Assembly: GCA_030049955.1 (NCBI GenBank)
Contig: JASIJX010000161.1
Location: 1-8,753 of the forward strand
From: Acidobacteriaceae bacterium
GTDB taxonomy: Bacteria; Acidobacteriota; Terriglobia; Terriglobales; Acidobacteriaceae
DNA: 8,753 nt
Direction: 5' to 3'
In this document: positions 1 through 6,491 of the stretch, one piece after another
Position numbering within the stretch: the stretch's first letter is position 1
Layout of the letters: each line of letters begins with the position of its first letter
Made by a program: the position numbers and the translations under genes
Notes under the pieces: generated by a model
Databases searched by the model: none
The model's input: the letters and a program-made list of their open reading frames with translations, nothing else
Told to the model about the DNA's origin: nothing

Positions 1-60
1 GCGGCGTTCAGCTCGTAGACGTCAGTGTAATGCCCACACACCTTACGGAGTAGCAATGCG

Positions 61-76
61 TGGCACCTCCTTTGGA
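61..76 (+). promoter_or_regulatory. Possible sigma-54 (-24/-12) promoter of the activator gene
   Basis: TGGCAC-CTCCT-TTGGA matches the sigma-54 consensus TGGCAC-N5-TTGCW perfectly at the -24 element. The spacing from GG (62-63) to the -12 dinucleotide (74-75) is correct, but that dinucleotide is GG instead of the expected GC. Transcription would begin near 87, which places both candidate start codons of the activator (100 and 151) downstream. If real, it suggests autoregulation by this activator or control by another one. The -12 mismatch keeps this tentative. Confidence 0.4.
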
Positions 77-150
77 CCCAGACAGTCGGGTGCAAGGAAT
101 TGGTATCTGATGCCACGCTCGGTGTGAAAGAATCTAGGTCCGAAGCTGAT

Positions 151-2508
151 ATGCACACTCAAGATCCCAGCAAGAAGGCGTTCGACGAAATTCGACAGCG
201 TGAAACTCTATACGCCGCCGAATTACGGACACTGGAATTGATTGCTGATGGAGGGAGTCTTAAGGAAGTCTTGGATCAGTTGTGCAGCGCTATTGACGCA
301 CAGGTCGCGCCATCGGTCACAACGGTTCTAGTGAAGGACGCCCAGCGAGAATGCCTTTGGCATGGTGGCGGCCCCGGCGTCCCTTCAGAGTGGCTTTCAG
401 CGGTCATTCCCGTTCCTGTGGCTTTTGAGGCCGGATTATGCGGGACAGCAGCATTTCTGAAAAAACGTGTCATCGTCTCTGACGTCGCGACAGAGCCAAA
501 CTGGCGTGATCAATATCGCGACCTTGCCCTTCGGAACGGTATACGAGCTGCCTGGTCCGAGCCGATTCTCACGAAAGATAACGAAGTACTCGGCACCTTC
601 GCGCTCTACTCGCACGAATCGCGAGTCCCCACTGAAGATGATCTCGCCCTCATTCAAGGCGCGGGACACATCGCTCGGATAGCAATTGAACGCCAAAGAT
701 CACAGGAATCGCTCAGAACCGCTCTAGAGAGCGTGAAAAGCTCGGAATCCAGGCTTCGCCAGGTAATCGACGCTATTCCGACATTGGCCTGGTGCAATTT
801 ACCGGACGGTTCAAACGAGTTTCTGAATAAGCGCTGGCATCAATACACTGGCCTTTCGCCGGAAGAGTCGCATGGCTGGGGTTGGCAAGCAGCGTTTCAT
901 CCCGATGACCTACCTTCGTTAATGGAAAGATGTCGCGAACTCCTGGCGTCTGGGGAGCCAGGCGAGATCGAAGCTCGTCTCCGCCGCCACGACGGAGTGT
1001 TTCGATGGTTCCTGATAGGGTTTGAACCGCTTCGCGATGAGACCGGCAAGATCCTGAGATGGTACGGAACATGCACCGACATTGAGACTCTTAAGCAAAC
1101 TGCGGAGAAGCTCCGTGAAGATGAACGCGAGCTTCGCCGGATTACGGACGCGATACCGCAGGCCATCGTCGTCCAGAATCCGTCGGGCATCTCGGTTTAT
1201 GCCAACCAAACGACGCTCGACTATACGGGACTTACCGCTGAAGATGTAATATCTTCCGACTTCCGCGAAAGAATCTTCCACCCAGACGATCTGGAGAGGC
1301 TGCGCGACTTTCGGAAGCTTGCACTGGAGCGTGGGCTCCCCTTTGAGATTGAACAAAGAGCTCTCCGTAAGGATGGAGAGTATCGTTGGTTCCTGATTCG
1401 CTACAACCCCTTTCGAAACGAACAGGGACAAGTGGTTCGGTGGTACGCAACGGGAACCGACATCGACGATCGTGTTCGTGCCGAAGAAAGAACGCGCAAT
1501 GAAAACCTGGCGCTTCGGGAACAAATTGACCGCGAATCAATGTTTGAGGACATTGTTGGCTCCTCTGAAGCAATTCGTAAAGTGCTCCGCCAAGTGGCCA
1601 AAGTTGCACCTTCCGATTCCACAGTCTTGATCACGGGTGAAACCGGCACTGGCAAAGAATTAATAGCTCGCGCCATCCACAAGCGTTCGAGCCGCCGCGA
1701 AAGGGCGTTCATTGGTGTGAACTGCGCCGCGATCCCGCCCTCGTTAATTGCTTCGGAACTCTTTGGCCATGAGAAGGGCGCATTTACAGGCGCGATGCAG
1801 AGACGGCTAGGACGCTTTGAATCGGCGAATGGCGGAACCATTTTCCTGGATGAAATCGGCGACCTACCCGCTGAAATTCAAATTGCCCTGTTGCGAGTGC
1901 TCCAGGAACGCGAAATCGAACGCGTCGGTGCCAGCAAGCCTATCCCTGTTGACGTGCGAGTGCTCGCGGCCACTCATCGCAACCTGAACGCACTGGTTGC
2001 CGAGGGGAAGATCCGCCAGGATCTCCTGTATCGAATCAATGTCGTACCGATCCAGATGCCTTCATTGCGTGAACGCGCGGACGACATTCCATTGTTAGTC
2101 GAGTACTTCATTGGTCGTTTCGGAAAAAGAGTTGGTAAAAGGTTCAAGACGATCGACAGAGAGACGCTCAATCTGTTCAAAGCTTACCGATGGCCCGGCA
2201 ATATCCGGGAGCTTCAAAACGTGATTGAAAGGGCTGTCATCCTCAGCGAGGACGATACGTTCTCGGTGGATGAAGCTTGGCTGACGGGGGAATCGGCCCA
2301 GTCCCAGGATCCGACGGTTGCATTGAACGACGTGTTGAGCCGGCAAGAAAAGGAAATGATTGAGTCCGCTCTGGCAGAGGCCGGTGGCCGCGTGTCCGGG
2401 CCAGATGGTGCAGCAACGAAGCTCGGAATTCCTGCCAGGACCCTCGATTCGAAAATCAAGCGCCTCGGAATTAATAAATTCCGCTTCAAAGACCCACAGG
2501 CCATCTAG
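151..2508 (+). CDS. Sigma-54-dependent transcriptional activator with GAF and two PAS sensor domains
   Basis: Enhancer-binding protein that uses ATP hydrolysis to open sigma-54 promoters. Counted from ATG 151 (785 aa), the order is GAF about 26-183, PAS/PAC about 200-318, PAS/PAC about 328-443, AAA+ about 468-700, and Fis-type HTH about 728-775. Walker A GETGTGKE lies at 496-503, the sigma-54 contact loop GAFTGA at 543-548, Walker B ending in D567-E568, sensor I ATHRNL at 607-612, and WPGNIREL at 681-688, so the motor looks intact. There is no receiver domain and no membrane segment, so it is likely a cytoplasmic one-component sensor. The two PAS domains resemble each other (both have HPDD and RWFLI) and look duplicated. 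The start is uncertain: a TTG at 100 is in frame, but AAGGA (94-98) is only one base before it, and ATG 151 has only a weak AGG at 136-138. The 2612-2627 promoter just downstream is the obvious target. Confidence 0.96.
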   Translation: MHTQDPSKKAFDEIRQRETLYAAELRTLELIADGGSLKEVLDQLCSAIDAQVAPSVTTVLVKDAQRECLWHGGGPGVPSEWLSAVIPVPVAFEAGLCGTAAFLKKRVIVSDVATEPNWRDQYRDLALRNGIRAAWSEPILTKDNEVLGTFALYSHESRVPTEDDLALIQGAGHIARIAIERQRSQESLRTALESVKSSESRLRQVIDAIPTLAWCNLPDGSNEFLNKRWHQYTGLSPEESHGWGWQAAFHPDDLPSLMERCRELLASGEPGEIEARLRRHDGVFRWFLIGFEPLRDETGKILRWYGTCTDIETLKQTAEKLREDERELRRITDAIPQAIVVQNPSGISVYANQTTLDYTGLTAEDVISSDFRERIFHPDDLERLRDFRKLALERGLPFEIEQRALRKDGEYRWFLIRYNPFRNEQGQVVRWYATGTDIDDRVRAEERTRNENLALREQIDRESMFEDIVGSSEAIRKVLRQVAKVAPSDSTVLITGETGTGKELIARAIHKRSSRRERAFIGVNCAAIPPSLIASELFGHEKGAFTGAMQRRLGRFESANGGTIFLDEIGDLPAEIQIALLRVLQEREIERVGASKPIPVDVRVLAATHRNLNALVAEGKIRQDLLYRINVVPIQMPSLRERADDIPLLVEYFIGRFGKRVGKRFKTIDRETLNLFKAYRWPGNIRELQNVIERAVILSEDDTFSVDEAWLTGESAQSQDPTVALNDVLSRQEKEMIESALAEAGGRVSGPDGAATKLGIPARTLDSKIKRLGINKFRFKDPQAI

Positions 2509-2534
2509 TCCGGCCCGCTACTTCCCTGCCTTTC

Positions 2535-2568
2535 TCCTGAGACATCAGGAATTCCTTAAAAATCAGGA
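2535..2568. promoter_or_regulatory. Nested palindromes, candidate activator binding site (UAS)
   Basis: TCCTGA (2535-2540), a four-base spacer, and TCAGGA (2545-2550) form a perfect inverted repeat. It overlaps a second perfect palindrome AGGAATTCCT (2547-2556), and TCAGGA recurs at 2563-2568. Relative to the start site predicted from the downstream sigma-54 promoter (about 2638), this block spans about -103 to -70, a usual place for dimeric enhancer-binding proteins with Fis-type HTHs. That it binds the adjacent activator is inference. The low-GC tail (TTAAAAA) argues against a simple terminator. Confidence 0.4.
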
Positions 2569-2611
2569 CGGCATCTGCGTGTAAGCTCCTGCCTTTTTAT
2601 CAAGTTGCGAA

Positions 2612-2627
2612 TGGCCCTAACTTTGCA
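2612..2627 (+). promoter_or_regulatory. Sigma-54 (-24/-12) promoter of the seven-gene operon
   Basis: TGGCCC-TAACT-TTGCA differs from the consensus TGGCAC-N5-TTGCW at one position. It has the invariant GG (2613-2614) and GC (2625-2626) exactly 12 bases apart. Predicted +1 is about 2638, giving a leader of about 22 bases before ATG 2660. It lies in the gap directly behind a sigma-54 activator gene, which greatly raises its credibility. Confidence 0.75.
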
Positions 2628-2659
2628 CAGTCAAACAGCAAAGTCGGGGGCCGGCAATC

Positions 2660-2926
2660 ATGACCCTGAAGATTGAACGGTTTCGAACGCGAGTTCGGCT
2701 TAGTGGAGAACTGCGATCTGAGTCTTTGGAACACGTTAAAGCTGAGATCGATCGCTGTGCAACCGCGGCGGTTTTGGATGTCGAGGAAGTCGATCTTGTC
2801 GACGTGGAGGGTGTCCGTTTCCTCAACCGATGTGAAGCGAACGGCGTTTCGGTATTGCATTGTTCGCCTTATATCCGGCAATGGATGTCGCGAGAAAAGG
2901 GTCTGCTTGGTCAGTCGGGAGTTTAG
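2660..2926 (+). CDS. Small STAS-like protein, first gene of the operon
   Basis: An 88-aa soluble protein whose fold pattern fits a STAS (anti-sigma-factor antagonist-like) domain: an N-terminal beta hairpin (KIERFRTRVRLSGEL), a helix (about 20-33), then a hydrophobic strand and loop ending in LVDVEGVRFL at 46-55, and LHCSPYIRQW at 66-75. The loop aligns by eye with the DSSG loop of SpoIIAA-type proteins, where a serine is phosphorylated; here that position appears to be Glu50, so kinase control seems unlikely. ATG 2660 has only a G-rich stretch (2646-2650) as a possible ribosome site. It is the first gene after the sigma-54 promoter and may be a regulator or scaffold for the operon. I recall similar small acidobacterial proteins, but the STAS label is by pattern only. 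Confidence 0.78.
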   Translation: MTLKIERFRTRVRLSGELRSESLEHVKAEIDRCATAAVLDVEEVDLVDVEGVRFLNRCEANGVSVLHCSPYIRQWMSREKGLLGQSGV

Positions 2927-3007
2927 CGAATACACATTTTCTATGACATCAGGATGATGTGCTGAAGGATGCAGTTACGAGTGAAGTCGCTTTGGCAGTT
3001 ATGCGCG

Positions 3008-3013
3008 AAGGGA
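3008..3013 (+). promoter_or_regulatory. Ribosome binding site fixing the SnoaL-like start
   Basis: AAGGGA lies six bases before ATG 3020, and it falls inside the longer reading frame that opens at ATG 2969. This favours 3020 as the real start. Confidence 0.65.
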
Positions 3014-3019
3014 AACCCA

Positions 3020-3454
3020 ATGTCCGACACTCTTCAAGAGAAGAACAAGGCGCTGTTGATCAAGGGATTTGAAACCCTCTTTAATGAGCGCAATTTCGCA
3101 GAGGCTGAGAAGCTTTGGTCGCCCGACTATATCCAACACAGCGGCCACATTCCGCCCGGAAGAGATGGGCTCTTCGGGCTTGTCAAGGCGTTCCCAGCAG
3201 ACACCAAGTGGGATCACGGCATCATCATGGCCGAGGGCGACTTTGTCATGGTCCATAGCCGTTACTCGAATGAAGACGGTTCGGCGCTCATCGTTGTAGA
3301 CATCATGAGGATGAAAGACGGAATCTTCATGGAACATTGGGACGTCACTGAGGGATCTGTCACAGAAGCAGAATCGAGGAGCAAACGCCCGATGTTCGGT
3401 GATTCATGGCCGAGGCTCAGCTTCAAAGAGAGCAAGCTCGGTAGTGCATGGTGA
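3020..3454 (+). CDS. SnoaL-like / NTF2-fold protein
   Basis: A 144-aa protein of the SnoaL-like polyketide cyclase / nuclear transport factor 2 superfamily, a cone-shaped fold that binds small hydrophobic molecules and includes cyclases, isomerases and dehydratases. Family signs are the early helices with ALLIKGFETLFNERNF (11-26), the YIQHSGHIPPGRDGL segment (38-52), and the strand pair VDIMRMKDGIFMEHWDV (93-109). The ATG at 3020 is chosen over ATG 2969 because of the AAGGGA site and because the family begins near this point. No signal peptide or membrane segment is seen. It follows the STAS-like gene by 93 bases. The catalytic role is unknown; many such proteins in enzyme operons are annotated only by fold. 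Confidence 0.9.
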   Translation: MSDTLQEKNKALLIKGFETLFNERNFAEAEKLWSPDYIQHSGHIPPGRDGLFGLVKAFPADTKWDHGIIMAEGDFVMVHSRYSNEDGSALIVVDIMRMKDGIFMEHWDVTEGSVTEAESRSKRPMFGDSWPRLSFKESKLGSAW

Positions 3455-3530
3455 GGTTTTCCGTTTCATCAGCTCCTGTTGGAGCGGTAGGTAGGCGCCC
3501 CAAGATCGGACCACGGCAAAACTCATTCGG

Positions 3531-3538
3531 GAAGGTGA
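3531..3538 (+). promoter_or_regulatory. Ribosome binding site fixing the MBL-fold start
   Basis: GAAGGTGA lies five bases before ATG 3544. It decides for this start over ATG 3448, which would overlap the preceding gene and add a low-complexity basic tail. Confidence 0.7.
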
Positions 3539-3543
3539 GAACC

Positions 3544-4422
3544 ATGGAAAATCACAATAAGTCGCAGACCACGAAGGAAACCGCATTGAATTGGGACGTA
3601 TTTATAACTCCAGGCATTCCCATCGTCACTCCTGATCGGCCTCCCAACGTGCCACAAACCTACTTTCAGGCAACCGCGGCGACCCTCATCTACGGGGAGA
3701 AGAATGCAGTGCTCGTGGACTGCTTTATGACCGTCAAGCAAACCAAAGAGCTGGCCGATTGGATCGCATCAAAAGGCAAGAGCCTGACGACTATATACAT
3801 TACCCACGGCCATGGAGACCATTGGTTTGGAGTTGGCACTCTTCTCGAGCGATTCCCCAACGCCAAAGTTGTAGCAACCCCAAGTACAGTTCAGGTCATG
3901 CGCCAGAACGCATCGCCACAAGCGCTCGACGGCGCCTGGAAGGCCGCATTTCCGGGCCAGATTCCGGACAAGCTGGTGATCGCAGAAGAACTCAAAGGGA
4001 ATGTGATCGACCTGGAAGGGCATGAATTAGTGACCGTGGAGCTTGGACATACCGACACAGACAATACAACCTGCCTGCATATTCCGTCGATCGGGCTCGT
4101 GGTCGCGGGCGACGCCGCCTACAATGACGTTCACCTCTATCTCGCCGAGTCGACTCCGCAGAAACGACAAGAGTGGATTGCGGCGCTGGACAAGATTGAA
4201 TCGCTCAATCCACGCGCGGTTGTCGCCTCACACAAGCGTCCCGAAAACGAAGATGATCCGAGGATCATCGAGGAGACGCGGCAGTACATCCGCGACTTCG
4301 ATCGATTGACGGCGTCAACGAAAACCGCACGAGAGCTTTACGACAGAATGCTGGAGCTCTACCCCAATCGCATCAATCCAGGGTGGGCGTTGTGGAGCTC
4401 GACGCGAGCGGTTAAGCCATAG
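3544..4422 (+). CDS. Metallo-beta-lactamase-fold metal-dependent hydrolase
   Basis: A 292-aa metallo-hydrolase with a complete two-metal site: the HGHGDH motif at H88, H90, D92 and H93, then H169, bridging D190 (in VAGDAAYND), and H230 (in ASHKRPE). The lead-in AVLVDCFMT (55-63) and YITHGH strand are typical of the fold. The C-terminal part (about 235-292) is helical and may cover the active site. There is no signal peptide, so it probably acts in the cytoplasm, unlike periplasmic beta-lactamases. The family includes lactonases, glyoxalase II-like thioesterases and sulfatases, and the substrate cannot be chosen from sequence. It lies 89 bases after the SnoaL-like gene and 54 before the ABM gene, in the same orientation. 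Confidence 0.93.
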   Translation: MENHNKSQTTKETALNWDVFITPGIPIVTPDRPPNVPQTYFQATAATLIYGEKNAVLVDCFMTVKQTKELADWIASKGKSLTTIYITHGHGDHWFGVGTLLERFPNAKVVATPSTVQVMRQNASPQALDGAWKAAFPGQIPDKLVIAEELKGNVIDLEGHELVTVELGHTDTDNTTCLHIPSIGLVVAGDAAYNDVHLYLAESTPQKRQEWIAALDKIESLNPRAVVASHKRPENEDDPRIIEETRQYIRDFDRLTASTKTARELYDRMLELYPNRINPGWALWSSTRAVKP

Positions 4423-4476
4423 AGTGATACACACACCAGGAGCATCACGTACGAGGGCTAACGTCGGAGGGTCGCC

Positions 4477-4788
4477 ATGACGAGCGGAGCTGTGACAAAT
4501 CTTGTATTCTTGCGAGCCCAAGCCGGTAAAGCGGCGGAGCTTGAAGAGGTGCTCAAGCAATTGGCTCGGGAGAGCCGTAATGAACCGGGCAACATCGTTT
4601 ACGAACTGCATCAATCCGCCTCAGACGGCGACGAGTACTTTCTTTACGGGATCTGGCGCAGCCAGAAAGATCTAGAGGCGCACATGAAAGCGGCCGGCAT
4701 CCAGGCCTTTCTCGAGAAAGAATCGGAGATCGTGAATGGCGCTCTTAACCTGCGCTTGTTTACTCCGGTGGACATTGTTCGCGCCTGA
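4477..4788 (+). CDS. ABM-domain (YgiN-like) putative quinol monooxygenase
   Basis: A 103-aa protein of the antibiotic biosynthesis monooxygenase (ABM) dimeric alpha-beta barrel family. It shows the early strand TNLVFLRAQAGK (7-18), the helix ELEEVLKQLARES (21-33), then EPGNIVYELHQS (36-47), YFLYGIWRSQKDLEAHM (54-70) and a closing strand near 90-98. Relatives such as YgiN act on quinols without a cofactor; others clear aldehydes or only bind ligands. The start is clear: GGAGG (4466-4470) is six bases before the ATG. The next gene begins nine bases after its stop, so the two are probably translationally coupled. Confidence 0.9.
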   Translation: MTSGAVTNLVFLRAQAGKAAELEEVLKQLARESRNEPGNIVYELHQSASDGDEYFLYGIWRSQKDLEAHMKAAGIQAFLEKESEIVNGALNLRLFTPVDIVRA

Positions 4789-4792
4789 GGGG
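4786..4792 (+). promoter_or_regulatory. Ribosome binding site overlapping the ABM stop codon
   Basis: TGAGGGG includes the ABM stop codon TGA and lies five bases before ATG 4798. It favours that ATG over the GTG at 4795 and suggests translational coupling. Confidence 0.55.
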
Positions 4793-4797
4793 TTGTG

Positions 4798-5289
4798 ATG
4801 ATCAAGAAAATCGAGATCGAGCGATTGAGTCTGGTTACTTCGAAACCTTTCGATGAGGTTATCGCTTCGATCGATGCAGCAGTCGCTCACCCAGACATGG
4901 CTGAGTTCTTCCGCTCAATTCAACGAACAGCTTCCGTTGGAGAAATGGAGGATACGATCAACAAGGCAATCGGCCCCGCCGGTCTGATGCTGTTCGCGAA
5001 GTTCGATCACGGAGGCATCATCGACAAGGGGACCGAGAAAGCTGTCCGCGGTGTCATTCGCCTTCTGATCGGAAACCCGCTCATCATGGCCGCTATGGCG
5101 CGGCATGTGCCCGACGCTGGATCCTACGCGCCCGTCACCGTCTTGATCGACGAACGTAGCGATGGAGTGCATCTCGCGTATGACCGCATGTCGAGTTTTC
5201 TGGCCCCATATGGGAGTTCCGAAGCGCTCAGGATTGCCTCTGAGCTTGATGCGAAGATCGAGACGCTTTTGCGACGCGCGATAGTGTGA
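4798..5289 (+). CDS. DUF302 family protein
   Basis: A 163-aa soluble protein. The first half carries the lead strand of DUF302 (LSLVTSKPFDEVIASID, 10-26). The second half has the family's typical run: LMLFAKFDHGGII (63-75), IGNPLIMAAM (91-100), then YAPVTVLIDE (110-119) and a conserved helical end (142-161). DUF302 domains are small alpha/beta units of unknown biochemical role, often found in stress or redox-linked operons. It follows the ABM gene by nine bases. No catalytic residues can be assigned. The family call is from remembered sequence pattern. Confidence 0.87.
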   Translation: MIKKIEIERLSLVTSKPFDEVIASIDAAVAHPDMAEFFRSIQRTASVGEMEDTINKAIGPAGLMLFAKFDHGGIIDKGTEKAVRGVIRLLIGNPLIMAAMARHVPDAGSYAPVTVLIDERSDGVHLAYDRMSSFLAPYGSSEALRIASELDAKIETLLRRAIV

Positions 5290-5336
5290 CATGGATACTG
5301 ACGACAAGAAGCGCGTCTTTAGAGAGAGAGCTTGTA

Positions 5337-6401
5337 ATGGCAAACGAAGAGGGAATGCGGGTTGTTCTTGTCGCACGCCCGCAAGGGCCTGTTGGGTTGG
5401 ATCACTTCCGAACCGAGTCTTTTCCGATTCCGAGAGAGGCCCCTGGAGAACTCCTGCTTGAGGCTAACTACCTTTCTCTCGATCCATACATGCGTAGGCG
5501 AATGGACGCGAGGAAATCCTATGCGGAACCGATGAACATTGGCGACGCCATGCCGGGGGAAACCATCAGCACGGTCGTTAGGTCTCAGCACCCGGACTTC
5601 GCTCCCGGGGATCTGGTACTCGCCCACACGGGCTGGCGCACCCATGCGGTGATCGAGGGCGGGAAAGCGCGCAAAGCTGCCTCCGGTACGCTTCCCATTA
5701 CGACGCAACTAGGAGTCCTGGGCATGCCAGGATTCACTGGGTATGCGGGGCTCAATGAGATTGGCAAACCAAAAAAGGGAGAGACGGTCGTGGTTGCAGC
5801 GGCTACCGGACCGGTCGGTTCGCTTGTGGGCCAACTCGCGAAGATCGCCGGCGCGCGAGCAGTTGGCATCGCGGGAGGGCCAGAAAAGTGCGCCTATCTC
5901 GCCAATGAGTTGGGATTCGATGCTGCCGTGGACCACAAGTCGGCGCATTTCCCAGAAGAACTGAAAGCTGCGTGCCCTGAAGGAGTCGATGTCTACTACG
6001 AGAACGTTGGCGGCGCCGTATGGCAGGCAGTTCTACCGTTGCTGAACCGCTTTGCTCGAGTGCCTGTGAGTGGGCTGATTGCCCACTACGACTCATCGCC
6101 AGACACTTCCGGCCCGAACCTGCTGCCGGCAACGATGCGTCTCGTCATCAGTCAGCGCCTCCTGATCCAGGGATTCTTGAACTTCGACTATATCGACAAG
6201 CTGTTTGCTGAATTCCAGCATGTCGTCGGGAACAACATCTTAGGCGGCGCTATCAAATACCGTGAGGACATTGTGCAAGGCCTTGAGAATGCTCCCAAGG
6301 CACTCTTGGGCATGCTCGCGGGCAAGAACTTCGGCAAGCTACTGGTCCGCATTAAGGAACCAAACACCCAGGACACGCAGAGGTTTCATGAAAAACGCTG
6401 A
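5337..6401 (+). CDS. NADP-dependent medium-chain oxidoreductase, CurA / leukotriene B4 12-dehydrogenase type
   Basis: A 354-aa zinc-independent medium-chain reductase that saturates the C=C bond of alpha,beta-unsaturated ketones or aldehydes with NADPH. Evidence: the N-terminal ARPQGPVG (13-20), the substrate-domain segment NYLSLDPYMRRRM (44-56), GDLVLAH, MPGFTGYAGL, and the Rossmann turn AAATGPVGSLVGQLAK, followed by VGIAGGPEKC and LGFDAAVDHK. It closes with GKNFGKLLVRI, as CurA-type proteins do, plus about 15 extra residues. The length fits the family. ATG 5337, behind a GAGAG-rich site (5321-5330), is preferred over GTG 5286, which overlaps the DUF302 stop. It is the most recognisable enzyme of the operon and points to electrophile or enone reduction. 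Confidence 0.95.
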   Translation: MANEEGMRVVLVARPQGPVGLDHFRTESFPIPREAPGELLLEANYLSLDPYMRRRMDARKSYAEPMNIGDAMPGETISTVVRSQHPDFAPGDLVLAHTGWRTHAVIEGGKARKAASGTLPITTQLGVLGMPGFTGYAGLNEIGKPKKGETVVVAAATGPVGSLVGQLAKIAGARAVGIAGGPEKCAYLANELGFDAAVDHKSAHFPEELKAACPEGVDVYYENVGGAVWQAVLPLLNRFARVPVSGLIAHYDSSPDTSGPNLLPATMRLVISQRLLIQGFLNFDYIDKLFAEFQHVVGNNILGGAIKYREDIVQGLENAPKALLGMLAGKNFGKLLVRIKEPNTQDTQRFHEKR

Positions 6402-6435
6402 ACGACCTGCGCAGGAATTCAACGATTTCTCGAAT

Positions 6436-6479
6436 TGCGATCCTGATCGCAGTCCAATTGACCAAGTTCTTCTGAGAAC
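6436..6479 (+). repeat. Two adjacent short hairpins before the alpha/beta hydrolase gene
   Basis: TGCGAT-CCTG-ATCGCA (6436-6451) and GTTCT-TCTG-AGAAC (6466-6479) are perfect inverted repeats with four-base loops. Both lie inside the 90-base gap, just upstream of the AGGAG ribosome site at 6480-6484. There is no T-tract, so they are not ordinary terminators. RNA processing, stability control or protein binding are possible; chance is not excluded. Confidence 0.4.
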
Positions 6480-6491
6480 AGGAGACAGGCT

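Noticed and set aside
1..60. 3' end of an upstream gene at the left edge
   Set aside because: Two plus-strand frames are briefly open, but the translations are too short and carry no recognisable motif.
919..1524. Long minus-strand open frame (201 aa) inside the activator gene
   Set aside because: It is fully antisense to conserved PAS coding sequence, its translation resembles no family and it has no ribosome site; it is a shadow of the real frame.
2564..2598. Possible terminator after the activator gene (CAGGA / TCCTG, then five T)
   Set aside because: The stem is only five pairs with an 18-base loop, and alternative pairings compete; too weak to call.
2990..3005. Second sigma-54-like match (TTGGCAG followed by GCGC)
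   Set aside because: The GG-to-GC distance is 9 or 11 bases, not 12, and the -12 element is poor.
3448..3543. Upstream in-frame ATG for the MBL-fold gene
   Set aside because: It would overlap the SnoaL-like stop; the added residues are basic and non-conserved in look, and the strong GAAGGTGA site points to ATG 3544.
2544..6447. ATCAGGA as a regulon-wide operator motif
   Set aside because: It occurs in several gaps (2544, 2562, 2948, reverse at 6441) but also inside coding sequence (for example near 1009, 1391, 3630 and 6166), so the count alone is not evidence.
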